The notes under the pieces: generated by a model
Told to the model about the DNA's origin: nothing
Databases searched by the model: none
What the model saw: the letters and a program-made list of their open reading frames with translations, nothing else
Shown: in pieces, positions 35,551 to 43,526 of the stretch
How the letters are laid out: the number at the start of each line of letters is the position of its first letter
How positions within the stretch are numbered: the stretch's first letter is position 1
Origin: Bacteroidaceae bacterium
Lineage (GTDB): Bacteria; Bacteroidota; Bacteroidia; Bacteroidales; Bacteroidaceae
Length of the DNA stretch: 64,000 nucleotides
Assembly (NCBI GenBank): GCA_017615835.1
Contig: JAFZZI010000007.1
Coordinates: 62,001-126,000 of the forward strand
Direction: 5' to 3'
Program-made: the position numbers and the translations under genes

Positions 35551-35994
35551 ATGAACCATTTTTCAAAATATTATCCTTTGAGTATCATGGCGGTAGCAGT
35601 CGTCATATTCCTCTCGCTATTCAACCCTTCTGAGGTAGGACTGGAAGACATCCGCATTTGGGACAAGATGGCCCACACTTTAATGTATGCAGGAGTCGCG
35701 TCTGTAATATGGTTTGAATATCTCTTGAACCACGCCATACTCAAAACATTGCCCGCAGTTCTGGCTACCATTCTGTTCCCGATACTGCTCGGAATTTCAA
35801 TGGAACTGCTTCAGGAATACCTTACCAAATACCGCTCAGGAGACTGGCATGATGCTATCGCCAACACGATAGGAGTAGTTCTGGGGGCTGTTCTGGGTCT
35901 TCTGGTCATCAGACCGCTCACCGGGCGTCTTCGTTCCAGGAACTGTAAGGACAGTGGAGAAGATGGTAATTATAGTAACGCCGATCACCGGTAA
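35551..35994 (+). CDS. VanZ-family membrane protein
   Basis: The 147-aa protein has four hydrophobic segments: about 10-27, 44-60, 66-84 and 103-122. It carries the VanZ-typical WDKMAHTLMYAG early and the acidic MELLQEY and GDWHDAIANTIG motifs later. VanZ relatives have been linked to teicoplanin resistance, but function is unclear in Gram-negatives. The last 25 residues form a charged tail that lies antisense to the CYTH gene, so the stop may have been lost once and regained inside the neighbour. Confidence 0.8.
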   Translation: MNHFSKYYPLSIMAVAVVIFLSLFNPSEVGLEDIRIWDKMAHTLMYAGVASVIWFEYLLNHAILKTLPAVLATILFPILLGISMELLQEYLTKYRSGDWHDAIANTIGVVLGAVLGLLVIRPLTGRLRSRNCKDSGEDGNYSNADHR

Positions 35995-36403
35995 CCTCAC
36001 GCCCAATGAAGTCAGGCTTCTCAAAAGCGTCTGTCTCTGACTGAAGTTCCACCTCAGCCACCACCAGTCCTTCGTTAACTCCGTGGAACTCGTCCACCTC
36101 GAACACATGTGGTCCTGAGTGAACCAGATAGCGACTCTTCTCAATCAGGTTATCTCCGCAAAGTGCTATCAGTTCAAGGCCCTCCTCCAATTCTATGTGG
36201 TGATTCCACTCATAACGCGACATTCCTTTATCGTCCGAAGGACCCTTTATTGTAAGCAGCGCTTCCTTATCTGAGATACGTATTCTCACTGAGTTGCCGT
36301 TCTGATGGGCTATGTAGCCCTGTTTGATGTCATAATGGCCGAAAGAAGCCTTGACATAGCTCTTGTCCTTGACAAGAAACTTTCTCTCTATTTCCAATGC
36401 CAT
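35918..36403 (-). CDS. CYTH-domain phosphohydrolase
   Basis: The 161-aa protein begins MALEIERKFLV, the ExExK signature of the CYTH superfamily (triphosphate-binding tunnel enzymes). It continues with IKQGYIAHQNGNSVRIRISD and ends with GREVTGDRRYYNYHLL. Bacterial members hydrolyse inorganic triphosphate or act as adenylate cyclases; the short form is usually a triphosphatase. It lies downstream of prfB and its 3' end overlaps the VanZ gene by 77 bases in opposite orientation. Confidence 0.88.
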   Translation of the reverse strand: MALEIERKFLVKDKSYVKASFGHYDIKQGYIAHQNGNSVRIRISDKEALLTIKGPSDDKGMSRYEWNHHIELEEGLELIALCGDNLIEKSRYLVHSGPHVFEVDEFHGVNEGLVVAEVELQSETDAFEKPDFIGREVTGDRRYYNYHLLHCPYSSWNEDAR

Positions 36404-36433
36404 ATTGTAATATAATGTGTCAGGTACTATCTG

Positions 36434-37558
36434 TTATTCCATGTTGCTGCCCGAATTTGACCAGCTCATGAGATATGCTTTTATGAAATCGTCAATCTTT
36501 CCATCCATCACACCGTTAACGTCTGACGTCTGGTAACCCGTCCTGTGATCCTTCACCCTTCGGTCGTCAAAGACATAGCTCCTTATCTGCGAACCCCACT
36601 CAATTTTCTTCTTGCCTGCCTCAAGCTTTGCCTGTTCCTCCATACGATGCTTCATCTCCTTGTCGTACAGAATAGACCGAAGATGTTGCATGGCACGTTC
36701 CTTATTCTTCGGCTGGTCGCGAGTTTCAGTATTTTCAATAAGTATTTCTTCCTCGGCCCCCGAATAAGGATCCTTATACTGATAACGAAGACGCACACCA
36801 GACTCCACCTTGTTGACATTCTGTCCACCTGCTCCACCGCTGCGAAAAGTATCCCATGTCAATAGGGCCGGGTTAACATAAACCTCAATAGAGTCGTCAA
36901 TCAAAGGTGTAACGAAAACCGAAGCGAAACTTGTCATTCGCTTACCCTGTGCATTATAAGGCGATACCCTTACCAGACGGTGCACGCCATTCTCTCCCTT
37001 CAGATAGCCATAGGCGTATGCTCCTTCAATCTCAAGAGTCACAGACTTTATTCCCGCTTCATCAGCCTCCTGAAGGTCAGCCACGGTAACCTTGTAATTG
37101 TTATTCTCACCCCATCGCATGTACATGCGCATCAGCATTTGGGCCCAGTCCTGGCTTTCGGTACCTCCTGCACCCGAATTAATCTTAAGGACACAGTCCA
37201 TCTGGTCAGCCTCCTCACGAAGCATGTTCTTCAGCTCAAGCGCTTCAATAGCCTTTATTGCCTTGACATAGTTTTCATCAACATCCTGTTCAGTCACAAG
37301 ATTCTCCTTGTAGAAGTCGAATGCCAACCGGAGTTCCTGAGTAAGGTCACTCACCTCCTTAAAACCGTCAATCCAACTTTGAATAGTTTTGACCTTCTTC
37401 ATCTGCGCCTCGGCCTTCTTCGTGTCGTCCCAAAATCCCGGAGCCTGAGTCCGCAGCTGCTCTTCCTCAACCTGAATCAGCTTAGCATCTATATTCAGAT
37501 ACCGTTTCAACGCCTCAGTACGGTCAACGGCATCCTTAAGTTGTTCTGCAGTAATCAT
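36434..37558 (-). CDS. prfB: Peptide chain release factor 2, single continuous frame
   Basis: RF2 ends translation at UAA and UGA. The 374-aa protein has the catalytic GGAGGQNVNK loop and the codon-recognition region VHRLVRVSPYNAQGKRM, where the family SPF tripeptide reads SPY. Near codon 22, where many bacteria have the UGA frameshift site (…RGYL-UGA-D), this gene reads straight through ALKRYLNIDAKL, so the autoregulatory frameshift is absent. A strong promoter lies 20-50 bases upstream. Confidence 0.95.
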   Translation of the reverse strand: MITAEQLKDAVDRTEALKRYLNIDAKLIQVEEEQLRTQAPGFWDDTKKAEAQMKKVKTIQSWIDGFKEVSDLTQELRLAFDFYKENLVTEQDVDENYVKAIKAIEALELKNMLREEADQMDCVLKINSGAGGTESQDWAQMLMRMYMRWGENNNYKVTVADLQEADEAGIKSVTLEIEGAYAYGYLKGENGVHRLVRVSPYNAQGKRMTSFASVFVTPLIDDSIEVYVNPALLTWDTFRSGGAGGQNVNKVESGVRLRYQYKDPYSGAEEEILIENTETRDQPKNKERAMQHLRSILYDKEMKHRMEEQAKLEAGKKKIEWGSQIRSYVFDDRRVKDHRTGYQTSDVNGVMDGKIDDFIKAYLMSWSNSGSNME

Positions 37559-37577
37559 ATTAATCTCTTAGGGTCTG

Positions 37578-37608
37578 CAAAGTTACGGAAAATCGAGAGC
37601 AGAACAAA
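37578..37608 (-). promoter_or_regulatory. prfB promoter
   Basis: On the minus strand TTTG (37608-37605), a 19-base spacer and TAACTTTG (37585-37578) fit the consensus fully. The start would be about 12-15 bases before the ATG at 37558. Confidence 0.75.
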
Positions 37609-37897
37609 AACAATTTTGTTATGCCTAGATTTGACAGAGGCAACAGTTACAAGTTCTCATCGATTCAAATAGAATAATCAGAGTAGGAGTTTCTTATGCC
37701 ACGGTGTGTCTGTCTTGTCAAATCATTGTTATCAATTTCGGGATTCCCAACAGGATGAGAAGTTTTAATCGGCAAAAAAGCAGAGGCGCAAATAGAACCA
37801 ATTGCTGAGAATCAGGCAGTTAGCGCCATTCAGGATATCCAAACAGGAATCGAAACTGAAAAAGCACTCCAAGGCTACTCATGTTGTCATTTTTTCT
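37609..37897. other. Gap between prfB and DUF1593 gene
   Basis: No complete gene is seen in the 367 bases between the two start codons beyond the two promoters. A plus-strand frame from 37759 to 37914 stays open for 52 codons with coding-like composition (…AEAQIEPIAENQAV…) but has no ATG and is closed by a TGA at both ends. It may be the remnant of a lost gene. Confidence 0.4.
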
Positions 37898-37905
37898 TAG
37901 CTTTG
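37898..37905 (+). promoter_or_regulatory. -7 element of DUF1593 gene
   Basis: TAGCTTTG fits TAnnTTTG, 20 bases before the ATG at 37926. The -33 is not evident. Confidence 0.45.
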
Positions 37906-37925
37906 TATGAGAATTGACGGATAGT

Positions 37926-39329
37926 ATGAAAACAATGAGACTGATACTGGTGCCGGCCCTGCTGGTGCTTTGTTTATGCGGAGCAGTACGGGCTTTCGGC
38001 GAATTGAAGCCTCGGGTAATAATCCTGACCGACATAGCCCCAGGTAACATCGAACCTGACGACATGGAGTCGATGGTGAGGCTGATGTCATATGCAGACC
38101 AACTCGAAATTGAAGCACTCATCACGACAATAGGCTGGAACTGCGACCCCTATCCGACGGAGTGGGCCGATTCTCTCTATCGCGTAATCGATGCCTACGG
38201 ACAGGATGTGCCGAACCTGATGAAACGTTCCAAACAGAAGCGGTTCATGTCACCGAAGAAAGAACAGGGTAAACAGAAGATTGGCTACTGGCCCAGTCCG
38301 GAATATCTCTTAAGCCGAGTAGCGATGGGCAGTCAACACGCCGGAATAGGACGTATTGGGAAAGACAATGACACACAGGGCAGCAACCTCATAATCCGCC
38401 TGGTCGATGAACCTGACCCCCGTCCAATATGGGTCTGCTGCTGGGGAGGCGGCAACACTTTGGCACAGGCCATCTGGCGCGTGAAACAGGAACGGACGCC
38501 CATGCAATTGCGTCAGTTTCTTAATAGGCTGCGAGTCTATACCATCACAGATCAGGATATGGTATATGCCATGCGGATGAACCGCGCCTACAGTTCACAT
38601 CAGTGGATGCGTGGTGAATTTGCCGGAGATCTGCTATTTGTCTGGGACGAGAGTGCATGGCTTACGCAGTGTGAACTCGGGAGCAAGGGGTGGCAGCAGT
38701 ACGCCGAACATGTACAAGGTCACGGAGGTCTGGGCAGGGCCTATCCGACCTACAAATGGGGAGTCGAGGGTGACACACCCAGTTTCCTTAACGTACTGCC
38801 CAACGGTCTGCACGACCCCGACCACCCGGAACAGACAGGCTGGGCCGGATGCTTCAGTCGCGACATCTGTCCCGACTCGCTTACTACGGCCTGGACCAAC
38901 TGGCAGCAACCACAGAAAAATATCTCACGCAGTTATGAGGAGTATTTCTACCCTGCTGTGATCAACGACTTCACAGCCCGTATTGCATGGGCAGAGAAAG
39001 GCTCGGGCAACCGCAATCCCATCGCAACTGTAAACGGTATCAAAGGATTGGAGCCCATAGGGATTACAGTCCGCCCCGACGGGTCTGTCACCCTTGATGC
39101 TTCACGCTCATCCGACCCTGACGGTGATGTACTGTCCTTCAGATGGTGGATTCAGAAGGATGCCGGCACTTATCCTGACGGTGTGACTTTAGATTGTCAA
39201 GGCCCGCGTGCTACTGTCTCTGTACCTGTTGAGTCGGAACACGCTGAGATTCACATTATCTGCGAGGTTGAGGACAACGGTACTCCCAGACTTACCTCAT
39301 ACCGCAGGATAATAGTTTCCACCCTGTGA
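37926..39329 (+). CDS. DUF1593 / Sde182-type nucleoside-hydrolase-like exported protein
   Basis: The roughly 467-aa protein has a signal peptide (MRLILVPALLVLCLCGAVRA), then an N-terminal nucleoside-hydrolase-like domain: RVIILTDIAPGNIEPDDMESMVRLM contains the acidic metal loop, followed by ALITTIGWNC and RPIWVCCWGGGNTLAQAIW. The C-terminal third matches the Sde182 C-terminal domain, with an Ig-like TLDASRSSDPDGDVLSFRWW. Relatives include cellulose-binding proteins. Substrate unknown; polysaccharide or nucleoside binding is plausible. It stands alone in its orientation. Confidence 0.8.
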   Translation: MKTMRLILVPALLVLCLCGAVRAFGELKPRVIILTDIAPGNIEPDDMESMVRLMSYADQLEIEALITTIGWNCDPYPTEWADSLYRVIDAYGQDVPNLMKRSKQKRFMSPKKEQGKQKIGYWPSPEYLLSRVAMGSQHAGIGRIGKDNDTQGSNLIIRLVDEPDPRPIWVCCWGGGNTLAQAIWRVKQERTPMQLRQFLNRLRVYTITDQDMVYAMRMNRAYSSHQWMRGEFAGDLLFVWDESAWLTQCELGSKGWQQYAEHVQGHGGLGRAYPTYKWGVEGDTPSFLNVLPNGLHDPDHPEQTGWAGCFSRDICPDSLTTAWTNWQQPQKNISRSYEEYFYPAVINDFTARIAWAEKGSGNRNPIATVNGIKGLEPIGITVRPDGSVTLDASRSSDPDGDVLSFRWWIQKDAGTYPDGVTLDCQGPRATVSVPVESEHAEIHIICEVEDNGTPRLTSYRRIIVSTL

Positions 39330-39345
39330 TGAAAAAGTTTTTGTT

Positions 39346-40293
39346 TCATATCCAGAACTTAGACCTCTCCTTCGCTATTTCAACTTCAAGTCCTTCTTCC
39401 TTGAGCAAATCGTAGATTCTTGACGCATAATAGACGTCGTGGAGGGCCAAACCATAATTATAACTCAGAATTCTCTCCGCATCGCTCTCACGTCCGGGAT
39501 CCGTTCCGTCTATCACATCCTGTAGTTCGGCATAGTGCCGGTACTGGTCGAAGTACTTCCAGTTCCTAAGTGGATCTGTATCGTCACCGAACACCTTATC
39601 AAAGAAGAGGTCGCAATTCTGGAATCCGCGCACATGCACGGGAATGAGTGTACAGCCCTGACGGAAACAGTTCACTTCTTCGCAGAAAAGGCCATCCGAA
39701 TCAGTAATGCACGAAAAAATAACATCCGATGCAGAGAACATCTCTGGTATCTCATCAGCCGTCTCGAACGAGACATTTCCATAACTTTTGAAACGCTCAA
39801 TGAAAAGTTCAGCCTGATCCTTGTATTTCTTGAGAATAACTTTGTGCATTATATCTGGTTCGCTCTCAAGAAGACACAGCATAGTTGCACGTGCCGTATT
39901 TCCCAGACCGACAAAGCAATAGGTCAAATCACCATTACGTCTGAATGTCTGTGCAGCATACACTGCGGTCGCACCTGTCCGCATGGCCGTAATCCAATCG
40001 CAATCCATCAATGCAAGCAGACAACCAGTCGAAGCCTCATACAGCAAAATATCGCTGCCTAGGGAGGGAACTGCCCCCTTAACTCTATGAATCATCTTAA
40101 GCCCAACCCTGTCATACTCCTTCGGAAGAAGACAAGGCATTGCCGTATAGAAGTCATATCCCTTTGGATGTACGCTTATCTTGGCCGGCAACTGAGAGTC
40201 TTTCTTAATCGAAAAGGACTCCTTTACCCATTTCAGACAGGTTGACGGTGAGATCTCAAGCGATTTGATCTGTTGCTGGGAAATTATCTTCAT
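39346..40293 (-). CDS. Ornithine cyclodeaminase/mu-crystallin family protein
   Basis: The 315-aa protein has the family fold: MRTGATAVYAAQTF helix, the Rossmann segment TYCFVGLGNTARATMLCLL, and SASDVIFSCITDSDGLF. Members include ornithine cyclodeaminases, alanine dehydrogenases and the tyramine oxidase subunit B group; the precise activity cannot be read from sequence. It sits alone between the DUF1593 gene and the M20 deacylase gene, transcribed leftwards. Confidence 0.8.
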   Translation of the reverse strand: MKIISQQQIKSLEISPSTCLKWVKESFSIKKDSQLPAKISVHPKGYDFYTAMPCLLPKEYDRVGLKMIHRVKGAVPSLGSDILLYEASTGCLLALMDCDWITAMRTGATAVYAAQTFRRNGDLTYCFVGLGNTARATMLCLLESEPDIMHKVILKKYKDQAELFIERFKSYGNVSFETADEIPEMFSASDVIFSCITDSDGLFCEEVNCFRQGCTLIPVHVRGFQNCDLFFDKVFGDDTDPLRNWKYFDQYRHYAELQDVIDGTDPGRESDAERILSYNYGLALHDVYYASRIYDLLKEEGLEVEIAKERSKFWI

Positions 40294-40419
40294 GAGACAT
40301 ATCTTTTCTGTCGGACGTAAAGATACGCAAAAAAACAGTCTTCTCTAATGACTCTTTTCCTGAATTGGTGGAGTTGGGAAATGTGTGATACAAAATAGCA
40401 GATGTTAAATAGGAGTTGT

Positions 40420-40427
40420 TAACTTTG
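40420..40427 (+). promoter_or_regulatory. -7 element of argE-like gene
   Basis: TAACTTTG matches the -7 exactly, 27 bases before the ATG at 40455. No ARG box is seen here. Confidence 0.5.
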
Positions 40428-40454
40428 CATCCTACACAACAACTATGTAACGAG

Positions 40455-41498
40455 ATGAATACGGAAACTGCCTTCAATGAGGCTCTCGGGTTACTGCGTA
40501 AGCTGATTGCGACACCTAGAACAAGCCGAAACGAGAAATCTGCTGCAGACATTGTGGAACAGGATCTGAAAGAGCATGGATTCAACCCGGAACGGACAGG
40601 CAATAATATTCTGTGCAGGCGGCACGGTTTCGACAAATCGCGGCCGGCTATTCTTTTGAACTCGCATATCGACACAGTTAAGCCTGTTTCAAGCTGGACA
40701 CTCGATCCCTACACTCCGGTAGAGCAGGATGGCAAGCTATACGGTATAGGCTCGAATGACGCAGGGGCAAGCCTGGTGTCGCTGATGCAGGCGTTCTATC
40801 TGACAGAAGACGAGAACACTGTATTTCTTGCTACGTGCGAGGAGGAGATAAGCGGAGAAGGTGGAATGAAGCGGATGGTGTCGCAGTTGCCAATGATATC
40901 AACGGCCGTTGTGGGCGAACCTACAGGTATGCAGCCGGCAGTGGCCGAAAAGGGACTGATGGTACTTGACATTACAGTTCACGGGAAGTCGGGGCACGCT
41001 GCAAGAGACGAGGGGGTCAATGCCATCTATCGTGCCATTGAGGTAGCCTCAATAATAAGAGACTATAGATTCGAGAAGATCTCACCGCTTTTAGGGCCAG
41101 TAAAGAAGAGTGTTACGGTAATTAATGCCGGCACCCAGCACAATGTGGTACCAGATATCTGTACGATGACCGTGGACGTACGCCCTAACGAGTTCTATAC
41201 GAACAGCGGAATTCTGGAAATGCTGCGGCACAAAATGCCCGAATGGTGCGACATAAGGGCACGTTCGCTGACACTTAACTCTTCAAGTATAAGTCTAGAC
41301 AATCCGTTGATAAAAAAGGCTGTCGGACTCGGGCTGAAGCCTTTTGGCTCGCCGACCTTGTCTGACCAGTCGGTACTGGGATGTCCCTCTTTCAAAATCG
41401 GGCCAGGCGATTCGTCACGGTCTCACTCAGCAGACGAGTTTATCTGCCTTGACGAACTTCGTCAGGCAATTCCAACATATCTGTCTATTTTGAACTAA
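40455..41498 (+). CDS. argE: M20 metallo-deacylase, acylornithine deacetylase type
   Basis: From ATG 40455 the product is 347 aa. The zinc ligands are visible: H71 and D73 in NSHIDTV, D102 in GSNDAGASL, then the catalytic EEEISGEGG, and a late histidine in RSHSADEFI. Members of this group deacetylate or desuccinylate N-acylornithine in Bacteroidetes, which fits the split arginine genes in the window. The gene is about 14 kb from the arg operon and carries its own -7. A frame reading to a TTG at 40416 lies inside the promoter and is rejected. Confidence 0.8.
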   Translation: MNTETAFNEALGLLRKLIATPRTSRNEKSAADIVEQDLKEHGFNPERTGNNILCRRHGFDKSRPAILLNSHIDTVKPVSSWTLDPYTPVEQDGKLYGIGSNDAGASLVSLMQAFYLTEDENTVFLATCEEEISGEGGMKRMVSQLPMISTAVVGEPTGMQPAVAEKGLMVLDITVHGKSGHAARDEGVNAIYRAIEVASIIRDYRFEKISPLLGPVKKSVTVINAGTQHNVVPDICTMTVDVRPNEFYTNSGILEMLRHKMPEWCDIRARSLTLNSSSISLDNPLIKKAVGLGLKPFGSPTLSDQSVLGCPSFKIGPGDSSRSHSADEFICLDELRQAIPTYLSILN

Positions 41499-41505
41499 TA
41501 TAGAA

Positions 41506-42717
41506 TCAGCGCTTGAGCCATTCAGATGGGTTGAGTTTGGTGTTCTCCCTGTGCAGTTGGAAATGAAGAATTGAGCGCCCTGAGGGATCAGAGGCTACAT
41601 GACCTATGACATCACCTGTTTTAAGTACCGAGCCGCTTGACACTTTCGTATCGCTGAGGTTGCAATATACCGAGATATAGCTTCCATGGCGTACAAGGAC
41701 TCCAATCTGCCCAAGGGCCTGCTGGAATACGGTAGTAACGGTTCCGTCGAATATGACTTTTACTTCAGATCCTTTGACACACTGTATGTCTATGCCAAGA
41801 TTGTTAATCTTGACATCTTTCATGCCGGCAACCTGCTGAGTTCCATAATTGCCAATGATGAGGTACTGACCGGAGACGGGAACTGGCAGCTTTCCCTTGT
41901 TGCTCTCGAAACTTCCGGTCAGTTTAAAGTCATTTTCCGTCTGCTGCTTCTGTTCTGCGGCGTTCTGTTGCTTTGACTTGTCTTTCTGTTTCTTCATCTC
42001 GGCGGCTATGAGACGGTCAATCTCCTTTCCCAAGGCATTAATCTCTTTCTGTTGACGATCTATTTCTTTCTTCAGGGTTGTTCTTTTCGACTGAAGTCCG
42101 GTTACCAATGAGCGCTGCTTCTGTTCTTCCTGCTTAGCTATCTCTTCTTGTTCTGACTGTTCTGCCTGAAGTACAAGTTTTTCGTTCTTGAGTGAATCAA
42201 TGACGCTCTGTCTTGCAACGATGGTGTCTTGCCTGACTGATATCTCAGAAGCAAGGTCCGAAATAGATTTTGAGTACTCTCTGACATAGCGGAAACGTCT
42301 CGACAGTTGACGGTAGCTTGAAGACGAAAAGAGAAACATAAGAGGGTTGAGGGATGTCTTCTGTCTCTGGTAGAAGCGGCAGGCCTCCGCATAGCGGTCG
42401 CGGCATTCGTCATATTCTTTTCTGAGAAGGTCAAGTTGCTTGGCCAACTGGTCGGACTGGGCTGTCAGTTCTCTGATCTCACGTCCCGTCCGGTCAAGAA
42501 GTCTGCGTCGTTCACTAAGCCTTTCGGAAAGGATATTCAGGTTGGAGAGTTGTGTCTTTATGTCTTTGTCGGTTGAAGACAGAAGACTCTCAGAAGCTTT
42601 GATTTGGCGTTCAATCTCTGCCTTCTGCTGTTGTATCTTTTCGACACTCTTCTGTCCCCACACAGGCATGACGGATGTGAGTGCAAGCAGGAGAAATATT
42701 TTACGGAATGTCGTCAT
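41506..42717 (-). CDS. EnvC-like murein hydrolase activator
   Basis: The 403-aa protein has a signal peptide, two long coiled-coil blocks (about 25-110 and 155-255) and a C-terminal M23/LytM domain. The LytM zinc-binding sites are degenerate: the first ligand site reads NLGIDI where active enzymes have a histidine, and the HxH site reads ILH. As in E. coli EnvC, it is probably an activator of amidases rather than a peptidase. FtsX controls EnvC in other bacteria; ftsX lies about 14 kb away. It overlaps the DUF4292 gene by 4 bases. Confidence 0.85.
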   Translation of the reverse strand: MTTFRKIFLLLALTSVMPVWGQKSVEKIQQQKAEIERQIKASESLLSSTDKDIKTQLSNLNILSERLSERRRLLDRTGREIRELTAQSDQLAKQLDLLRKEYDECRDRYAEACRFYQRQKTSLNPLMFLFSSSSYRQLSRRFRYVREYSKSISDLASEISVRQDTIVARQSVIDSLKNEKLVLQAEQSEQEEIAKQEEQKQRSLVTGLQSKRTTLKKEIDRQQKEINALGKEIDRLIAAEMKKQKDKSKQQNAAEQKQQTENDFKLTGSFESNKGKLPVPVSGQYLIIGNYGTQQVAGMKDVKINNLGIDIQCVKGSEVKVIFDGTVTTVFQQALGQIGVLVRHGSYISVYCNLSDTKVSSGSVLKTGDVIGHVASDPSGRSILHFQLHRENTKLNPSEWLKR

Positions 42718-43526
42718 ATAAGACTCTTTATCATGTCAAGCATTTCGGAGAATTCGACTCTGCGGAGACCTGAAAGGTCATTACGAGATACAGCACCGTT
42801 TTGGACAGAGAGGTTTCGGTAGCGGACTTTGGCAGATAGCGACTTCAGACCATAGTTTATATGGCAGTCCAGTATTTGTGGCATCTGGAAACTGCCGGGG
42901 ATACCACTGAACGAAGAGTAGTCGATTGATGCCTTATAGAGCAGGATGGACTTTGATACGGAGACAACATGATCGGAGGTATCTATAGTGTATCGGAAAT
43001 CAGAAGCATCGTCAACAAATATTATTTCTTCGCTTCTGCCTTTCCGAAGCATACTGACGTGAGAAACAGCCTCAGCTGGGTTTTTTATGCGATAGACCGA
43101 CATTCTACCCCAAAAAAGGCCCTGAACAGTACGAAAGTCGGCTTTCAAATCGTTGATGTAAGGTACCTGACTGAAGGGAAGTTCGGAATAAATTCTATTT
43201 ACCCTGCTTATTAAAATGATTTTGTCGGGTGTAAGTTCAACGACAGCAATCTCGACAAGCCCCAAGGCATTATAACTGATCTGGATTATCTCATCCCAGC
43301 GGGTGCGGACACTGACGGTAAAGGGGCTGTTGGAACCAAGTGCGACAGAAGCTCTTGCCGAGAATCCAGTCAGCGGAGGATCCGAGAGTAGCATGGTCGC
43401 CTTATCTTGACTCTCTGACTTCAGTTGCCTGGCAGAGCCACAAGATTGGAGTAGCATCATGCTGATAACACACAATGCCACAGCCAGAATACTGACTGCT
43501 TTCAAGGAATCTGTTCTATGGCGCAT
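42714..43526 (-). CDS. DUF4292 outer-membrane lipoprotein
   Basis: The 270-aa protein begins with a lipoprotein signal ending in LLQSC. The rest is a mostly beta protein (FSARASVALGSNSPFTVSVRTRW and later ILLYKASIDYSSF) matching DUF4292, which in Bacteroidetes resembles LolB-type lipid-handling folds. The role is not known. It lies between the TPR gene (11-base overlap) and the EnvC-like gene, an order conserved in Bacteroides with dut. Confidence 0.82.
   Translation of the reverse strand: MRHRTDSLKAVSILAVALCVISMMLLQSCGSARQLKSESQDKATMLLSDPPLTGFSARASVALGSNSPFTVSVRTRWDEIIQISYNALGLVEIAVVELTPDKIILISRVNRIYSELPFSQVPYINDLKADFRTVQGLFWGRMSVYRIKNPAEAVSHVSMLRKGRSEEIIFVDDASDFRYTIDTSDHVVSVSKSILLYKASIDYSSFSGIPGSFQMPQILDCHINYGLKSLSAKVRYRNLSVQNGAVSRNDLSGLRRVEFSEMLDMIKSLI

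Noticed and set aside
40416..40454. Longer start of the argE-like gene (TTG)
   Set aside because: The -7 element TAACTTTG lies within it, so it is probably not transcribed.
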